This document shows positions 8,060-11,952 of a DNA stretch of 11,952 nucleotides, in pieces. Position 1 is the stretch's first letter. Every line of letters starts with the position of its first letter. The notes under the pieces are model-generated. The model did not search any database and had not been told where the DNA came from. It saw only the letters and a program-made list of their open reading frames with translations. Both the position numbers and the translations under genes were made by a program. This DNA comes from Abditibacteriota bacterium (GTDB lineage Bacteria; Armatimonadota; UBA5829), in the NCBI GenBank assembly GCA_017958015.1, contig JAGDDM010000013.1, positions 1 through 11,952 of the forward strand, given 5' to 3'.

Positions 8060-10726
8060 ATGAAAAAATTATCCCTTATCGTTCTTTTAATCATCGTCTC
8101 CGCCGCCGTCTGCGCCACCCCTTGGGAGCGCGGCGGCGAGGTATCCCGCAAAATCGCCGCCCAGGGCATGGTTTTGCTCACAAACAATGGCGCCCTGCCC
8201 CTGACGCCCGGCGACAGAGTGGGCATCTACGGCGCCGACCAGCACAACTTTATCTACGGCGGCGGCGGCAGCGCCAACATCGTGGTTCCCTACAAGATTG
8301 ACATCCCCCAAGGCATGGCGAACCGGGCCGCGGAGGGCAAAATCATCCTTGACCCCGCCCCCACCGCCGCTTTCAAAGAAAGTCCCAAGGCTAAAGTCGC
8401 TAAGGGCGCCAACAACACCGCCGTCGTTATCATCTCCCGCCGTTCCCGGGAGGGCATCGACCGCACAGCCGAGCCCGGCGACTGGTTCCTGACCGACGAG
8501 GAAAAAGCCACCCTCGCGGAGGTGAAAAAGGCGGGCTTTGACAAGTTTGTGGTGGTCCTGAACGTGGCCGGCGTCATCGACACATCTTGGATCGACGAAT
8601 ACGAGCCGGACGCGGTACTCTTCGCCTCTCTCCCCGGCAACGAGGGCGGCAACGCGGTGGCGGACGTGCTTGTGGGGGATGTGACTCCCTCCGGCAAACT
8701 CACGGACAGCTGGGCGTATAACCTAAACGACTACCCGGGCTACGGCTGCGGCTCAATGGAGCGGCTCCTCTACAAAGAGGACATCTACGTGGGCTACCGC
8801 TACTTCACAACCTTCAATGTCCCGGTCCGCTTCCCCTTCGGCCACGGACTTTCCTACACCTCCTTCGACGTCAAATCCGAACTCCGCCGGTCCGACGACA
8901 ACTTCACACTGTCGGCAAAAGTCACCAACACCGGCAGGCGCAAAGGCGCGGAAGTTGTTCAGGTCTACGCTTCCGCTCCCCAAAGCGACGCAGGCAAACC
9001 CGCGAAGGTGCTGGTTGGCTTCGGCAAAACGAGAGTTCTGGAGCCCGGCGAGTATCAAACCCTGAACATAACCTTCAACGAGGAGCGCATGGCAAGCGTC
9101 ATCGACGGCGCCCTGGTTCTGGAGAAAGGAAGATATAAGATCTACGCCGACGACAGCCTCGTCACCACGGTTCTCTACCCCTCGGACAAGATTTTGGAGC
9201 GTTACAACGTCGCCCTAACCCCCAAGTCCCTGCCTGAGGTGCTCACTCCCGCCGGTTACAAAGCCCTTGACACATACGACCCCAACGCTCCCTCCGTCTA
9301 CCGCCCCACAGCCATCCCCATAAACGGTACGGAAGCGACCCTCATCGAGGCGGAGGATTACTATTTGGTTTCCGCCGCCTCCAACCGGGACTCCTACCTC
9401 CGCTCCGACGGCAGCCGGGGTGTCTGCGTCTGCCGCAACAACCGCAAAAGCAACCACACGGACTATATGCTTAACGTCCCCAAGGCGGGCCGCTACACCG
9501 TGAGCTTCGCCTTCGACAAAACCGACGACGGACTTTTCAACATCCGCGTTCAGCCCTTCGACCGAACAAAGCCCTACGGGGAACCCCAAACAAACTCCGC
9601 CGAGGTGAAGGTGGACTTCGACGGCGAACCCTACGATTTCCGCTTCACGGAGCCGGTAACGGTGGAGCTGCCCGCGGGCGAGGTCGATTTTCAGATGTGG
9701 ATTGACCGCCCCTTAGGAAACTTCGACCGCTTCGTGATTGCTCCCGAGGGGGCGGACATGACCGCCGCCATGGCGCCGCCCAAAACCCGCCGAACGAAAG
9801 TCATCGACCACGACAAGCACGTAGACAGGGGCGTCACCTGGGACATGGTGAAAAAGGACGCCTCTCTCACGGCGAAATTCGTTTCCCAACTCTCCGACCG
9901 GGAGCTGGCGGCAATCGCCGGCGGTTCCGAATCCGCCCTCACCTTCGGCACCGGCGTTATGGGCAGGGTTGAAAGGCTCGGCGTTCCCGGCATGGAGACC
10001 TTCGACGGCGGCGCGGGTGTGCGCCTGGGGAACTCCGGCTACGCCACCGAGGGCAAGGACGACGAAAAGACCACCTGTATGCCCGCTTTCACCCTTCTGG
10101 CCTCGAGTTGGGACACCTCCCTCGTCGAGGACTACGCGGACGTCATAAAGAACGAAAAGTCCATCGGCCTCATTCACTTGGCGCCGGGAATCAACATCCA
10201 CAAGGACCCCCTCTGCGGCCGCAATTTCGAGTATTTTTCCGAGGACCCGCTGCTGACGGGCAAGTTCGCCGCCGCCCTCTGCCGAGCCGGTGAAAAACGT
10301 GGCTACATCGCCATGTGCAAACACTTCTTCGCCAACAGCACCGAGCTGAACCGCAACGCCTGCGACTCCTGTCTCACCGACAGAGCCGCCAGGGAAATCT
10401 ACATGAAAGCCTTCGAAATCGCCGTGAAGGAAGGGGGCTGCAAAGCAATCATGACCTCCTACAACTACGTGAACGGCAGGGAAATCTCCGAGTCCGGATA
10501 TATCCTGGACGGCATCGTCCGGGGCGAATGGGGCTTTACGGGCTTCTTCTCCACCGACTGGAACAACAACTCCGACAACACAAAGGAAGTCCTGGCCGGC
10601 AACAACATAAAAATGTCCCGGGGCAACCCGGAAATGATTCTCGCCGACCTGGAGGCGAAGCGAATCACGAGGGAAAGACTGGAGGAGAACGCCGCCGCGA
10701 TACTGGGCGTGGTAAGGAGTTTGTAA
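8060..10726 (+). CDS. Secreted family 3 glycoside hydrolase, reversed domain order, with CBM6-like insert
   Basis: Probable exported beta-glucosidase-type hydrolase of 888 residues; exact substrate unknown. A Sec signal (MKKLSLIVLLIIVSAAVCA) comes first. The GH3 C-terminal-type domain (about 30-265) follows, including GMVLL, GGGG and the SREGIDR motif. By homology E131 there is the likely acid/base. A fibronectin-III-like domain (about 280-360) contains KGAEVVQVY. A CBM6-like beta sandwich (about 427-555) opens with LIEAEDYY and ends with NFDRFVI. The GH3 N-terminal-type barrel (about 600-885) is last: DGG with D649, LCGRNFEYFSEDP (718-730), KHFFANSTELNR (754-765) and nucleophile D833 in FFSTDW. 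This order is the reverse of most GH3 enzymes but is known from rumen enzymes of Butyrivibrio and Ruminococcus. I chose the ATG at 8060, not 8039, because GGAGG (8047-8051) sits 8 bases before it and a signal peptide begins there. Confidence 0.93.
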   Translation: MKKLSLIVLLIIVSAAVCATPWERGGEVSRKIAAQGMVLLTNNGALPLTPGDRVGIYGADQHNFIYGGGGSANIVVPYKIDIPQGMANRAAEGKIILDPAPTAAFKESPKAKVAKGANNTAVVIISRRSREGIDRTAEPGDWFLTDEEKATLAEVKKAGFDKFVVVLNVAGVIDTSWIDEYEPDAVLFASLPGNEGGNAVADVLVGDVTPSGKLTDSWAYNLNDYPGYGCGSMERLLYKEDIYVGYRYFTTFNVPVRFPFGHGLSYTSFDVKSELRRSDDNFTLSAKVTNTGRRKGAEVVQVYASAPQSDAGKPAKVLVGFGKTRVLEPGEYQTLNITFNEERMASVIDGALVLEKGRYKIYADDSLVTTVLYPSDKILERYNVALTPKSLPEVLTPAGYKALDTYDPNAPSVYRPTAIPINGTEATLIEAEDYYLVSAASNRDSYLRSDGSRGVCVCRNNRKSNHTDYMLNVPKAGRYTVSFAFDKTDDGLFNIRVQPFDRTKPYGEPQTNSAEVKVDFDGEPYDFRFTEPVTVELPAGEVDFQMWIDRPLGNFDRFVIAPEGADMTAAMAPPKTRRTKVIDHDKHVDRGVTWDMVKKDASLTAKFVSQLSDRELAAIAGGSESALTFGTGVMGRVERLGVPGMETFDGGAGVRLGNSGYATEGKDDEKTTCMPAFTLLASSWDTSLVEDYADVIKNEKSIGLIHLAPGINIHKDPLCGRNFEYFSEDPLLTGKFAAALCRAGEKRGYIAMCKHFFANSTELNRNACDSCLTDRAAREIYMKAFEIAVKEGGCKAIMTSYNYVNGREISESGYILDGIVRGEWGFTGFFSTDWNNNSDNTKEVLAGNNIKMSRGNPEMILADLEAKRITRERLEENAAAILGVVRSL

Positions 10727-10760
10727 AAAAAAGCCGCGCGATACGAAACCGCACCGCGCG
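10725..10760 (-). terminator. Possible weak leftward terminator after the GH3 gene
   Basis: On the minus strand CGCGCG (10760-10755) can pair with CGCGCG (10740-10735) across a 14-base loop. A run of T's follows (complement of the A-run 10725-10732). It would be a back-up stop for leftward transcripts. The stem is only six pairs. Confidence 0.35.
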
Positions 10761-10814
10761 TTACGAATAGCACCGATTATTTAGACTAATCACATCGGAA
10801 AATTGTTCCGTTTT

Positions 10815-10837
10815 AAAAGCCCCTCTCGCGAGGGGCT
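10815..10837 (-). terminator. Leftward terminator for the PEP-CTERM gene
   Basis: A perfect 8-bp stem (AGCCCCTC 10818-10825 with GAGGGGCT 10830-10837) has a 4-base loop. Read leftward, four T's follow it. Read rightward, it has no T-run. It lies 53 bases past the PEP-CTERM stop codon, on the side expected for a leftward gene. Confidence 0.65.
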
Positions 10838-10844
10838 GTAAAAT

Positions 10845-10892
10845 ATACCTTATGTTATTTTTTGACCACTACGAAAACGTAAGGTATTTTTT
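10845..10892 (+). terminator. Hairpin with T-run, possible rightward terminator, inside repeat copy 1
   Basis: ATACCTTATGTT (10845-10856) pairs with AACGTAAGGTAT (10876-10887) over 12 pairs with one G-T wobble and a 19-base loop, running into TTTTTT (10887-10892). It could stop rightward transcripts from the GH3 gene before they run antisense into the PEP-CTERM gene. The loop is longer than in classical terminators, and the GH3 stop is about 120 bases away, so the role is an inference. Confidence 0.45.
10846..10876 (+). repeat. 31-bp inverted repeat, copy 1
   Basis: This copy matches the reverse complement of 11779-11809 at 29 of 31 positions. The core, GACCACTACGAAA, is identical. It lies just past the 3' end of the PEP-CTERM gene. 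Copy 1 continues into a hairpin arm that copy 2 lacks. A promoter-like TTGACC (10863-10868), 17 bases, TATTTT reads rightward out of it, but no plausible rightward gene follows. Confidence 0.8.
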
Positions 10893-11589
10893 AACGCTGT
10901 TTGCGCTTGCGGATGGCGAGAGCCGTTCCCGCTCCGCCGAAAGCCAGAGCCAGCAGGGAGGAGGGTTCGGGCACCTCGGTGTCCGGGAAGATAAACTCCA
11001 CCGTTCCCGCAGTGTTATCGCCGAGCTGATAAGTATGTGTTACTTTTTCCGAGAGATAAAGCACTATCCCACACACCTCAAAATCGGATGTTTGAGGTTT
11101 ATAATTCATTATATGATTATATCCGAGTTCGTACAAACCATCCCCGTTCCAAGAAGTCTTGTAACGAACACTTTTATTGTCGGTACTCCAAAGGACAATC
11201 TGAATATCTTGGTCAGTATACGTCGGTTCTTCTAAAAAACGGGAAGAAAAAACAAGATCCTCAAAACCGGTAATATTGACCGCGAAACTTACGGTATCAT
11301 TGTAATTAATCATTAACCCGGGAGAGACGGTATTACTATAAAAACCGGCCCAAGGACTCTCTCCGTCAAGCCATATGACGGGATCATATTCCTGACTTCC
11401 TTCCCACATTTCGGAAGAAGCGTGAACCGTAAAACCGGTTGGGGCGATGTCATCAATCAAACCTTCGTAAACAATTGGCTTGGCATTATGATTGTTTCGG
11501 TATATTCCCCAGTCGCTGATTGTTACTTCGGCAAAGGCCGAAGCGCACATGGCGCAAAGCACGATAAGAAAAACTATAACTTTTTTCAT
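10891..11589 (-). CDS. PEP-CTERM sorting domain protein
   Basis: This is a secreted surface protein of 232 residues and otherwise unknown function. A Sec signal peptide (MKKVIVFLIVLCAMCASAFA) precedes a beta-rich, Trp/Tyr/Asn/Asp-rich body with no enzymatic motif that I recognise. The last 27 residues (206-232) are a textbook PEP-CTERM tail: VPEPSS, a hydrophobic helix LLALAFGGAGTALAI and the basic end RKRKQR. Such tails are handled by an exosortase, usually in organisms that make exopolysaccharide; none is encoded in this window. The start at 11589 is preferred because GGAGGG lies 7 bases upstream. An upstream in-frame ATG at 11628 falls inside the preceding small gene and lacks a signal peptide. 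The gene is visibly more AT-rich than the genes to its left. It is convergent with the GH3 gene and probably shares a transcript with the 53-codon remnant upstream. Confidence 0.88.
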   Translation of the reverse strand: MKKVIVFLIVLCAMCASAFAEVTISDWGIYRNNHNAKPIVYEGLIDDIAPTGFTVHASSEMWEGSQEYDPVIWLDGESPWAGFYSNTVSPGLMINYNDTVSFAVNITGFEDLVFSSRFLEEPTYTDQDIQIVLWSTDNKSVRYKTSWNGDGLYELGYNHIMNYKPQTSDFEVCGIVLYLSEKVTHTYQLGDNTAGTVEFIFPDTEVPEPSSLLALAFGGAGTALAIRKRKQR

Positions 11590-11590
11590 T

Positions 11591-11752
11591 TTAATTCCCT
11601 CCTGTATATTCATGACAGCCGATATCAACTGTAAGACCGATCACACGATTGTTATGCGATATGTCTTTAGACCTTGTAATCGTGAGATTTGTTCCCACAT
11701 TAACACAGGGCGAGTTGCCCGTAAGCGCGCAAACGTTAATAACTTTCTTCAT
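11591..11752 (-). pseudogene. Remnant of a choice-of-anchor-Q/Pmp-like surface protein
   Basis: This 53-codon frame begins MKKVINV and goes straight into TGNSPCVNVGTN, then RVIGLTVDIGCHEY. The SPC-N-G and VDIG-HEY blocks are the extreme C-terminal signature of large beta-helical surface proteins (choice-of-anchor Q, Pmp-like), where hundreds of residues normally precede them. Here only a start and the last 40 or so residues remain, which suggests an internal deletion joining a signal-peptide start (MKKVI) to the C-terminus. AAAGGAG stands 6 bases before the ATG, so it may still be translated. Its stop is one base from the PEP-CTERM ATG, and its last codons carry that gene's ribosome site, so it could act as a coupling leader. 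It could instead be a real short gene, but it has no complete signal peptide. Confidence 0.55.
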
Positions 11753-11778
11753 TTCATACTCCTTTGTAAATACCGAGA

Positions 11779-11809
11779 TTTCGTAGTGGTCATAAAACAA
11801 CATAAGGTA
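11779..11809 (-). repeat. 31-bp inverted repeat, copy 2
   Basis: Read on the minus strand, this matches copy 1 (10846-10876) at 29 of 31 positions. It fills most of the 59-base gap between the upstream leftward gene (stop at 11812) and the remnant (ATG at 11752), so it overlaps the region where a promoter for the PEP-CTERM unit would lie. Only weak -35/-10 candidates are visible (TTATGA, 17 bases, TATTTA). Confidence 0.8.
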
Positions 11810-11811
11810 GA

Positions 11812-11952
11812 TTAAGCGAGTTCAATTGTGGGCGGCACGTCCCCCGCCGAGTCCCGATAACCGGAGATGTCGAGGGTCTGATTCTCCGACACTGCCATAT
11901 TGCCCACGTACACGGGGGTGGTGTTACTCAAGTTACCGCCGTAGCGGGCAAC
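11812..11952 (-). CDS. C-terminal end of an unidentified leftward protein, cut by the window edge
   Basis: An open frame enters from the right edge on the minus strand and ends at TAA (11814-11812), giving 46 residues. It contains RYGGNLSNTTPVYVGN and MAVSENQTLDISGYRDSAGD, and the protein ends PPTIELA. The composition (Gly, Asn, Thr, Ser, Val, no Lys or Cys) resembles a secreted beta-rich surface protein, but I do not recognise the family. It has no PEP-CTERM tail. It lacks a basic C-terminus or hydrophobic anchor, so it may itself be a truncated protein. The codons are more GC-rich than in the remnant and PEP-CTERM genes to its left. The frame is open throughout and the local base use suits coding, but most of the gene is unseen. 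Confidence 0.55.
   Translation of the reverse strand, partial: VARYGGNLSNTTPVYVGNMAVSENQTLDISGYRDSAGDVPPTIELA

Noticed and set aside
10735..10767. Two 13-base near-repeats (CGCGCGWTACGAA, W = A or T) spaced 20 bases apart
   Set aside because: There are only two copies, with no gene or operator context to suggest binding sites. They form part of the weak leftward terminator candidate.
10852..11235. Rightward open frame starting in repeat copy 1 (MLFFDHYENV...)
   Set aside because: It is antisense to the well-supported PEP-CTERM gene, has no ribosome site and has no family resemblance. The similar MLFYDHYE start in the other copy is only the repeat translated.
11590..11628. Earlier in-frame ATG that would extend the PEP-CTERM protein by 13 residues
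   Set aside because: It lies inside the remnant frame, and the residues before MKKVIVFL are not signal-like. The start at 11589 has GGAGGG at ideal distance.

Overview
This window comes from a GC-rich bacterial chromosome. The organism is probably a diderm (outer-membrane) bacterium that sorts surface proteins by the exosortase/PEP-CTERM route: one protein has a clear PEP-CTERM tail, another resembles LolA, and a third is a secreted glycoside hydrolase. That mix fits lineages such as Verrucomicrobiota/Lentisphaerota, Armatimonadota/Abditibacteriota or Planctomycetota. No rRNA or other decisive marker is present, so the phylum is a guess.

Bases 1-6957 are a tightly packed rightward cluster. 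It holds mfd (transcription-repair coupling factor), ligA (NAD-dependent DNA ligase), a small VanZ-like membrane protein, a DUF1844 protein and a LolA-like exported protein. The first four genes overlap by 1, 4 and 41 bases, so they are very likely co-transcribed and translationally coupled. A hairpin terminator at 6983-7014 closes the cluster.

Bases 7026-7997 are a self-contained unit with a promoter, an Mrp/NBP35-type Fe-S cluster carrier ATPase and a strong terminator. Bases 8011-10726 are a second such unit. It has a near-consensus promoter and a secreted family 3 glycoside hydrolase whose two catalytic domains are in reversed order, with a CBM6-like carbohydrate-binding domain between them.

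Bases 10727-11952 differ in character. They are visibly more AT-rich, all genes run leftward, and the content is surface-protein material. A PEP-CTERM protein (10891-11589) follows a 53-residue remnant (11591-11752) that keeps only the C-terminal signature of a choice-of-anchor-Q/Pmp-like surface protein. The C-terminal 46 residues of another leftward gene run off the right edge. Two near-identical 31-bp copies in inverted orientation (10846-10876 and 11779-11809) bracket the PEP-CTERM gene and the remnant. This bracketed segment is the least explained part of the window and the best candidate for a rearranging or mobile surface-protein cassette.

I found no tRNA, rRNA, CRISPR array, transposase, recombinase or obvious defence system. 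Apart from the last segment, the genes belong to known families.
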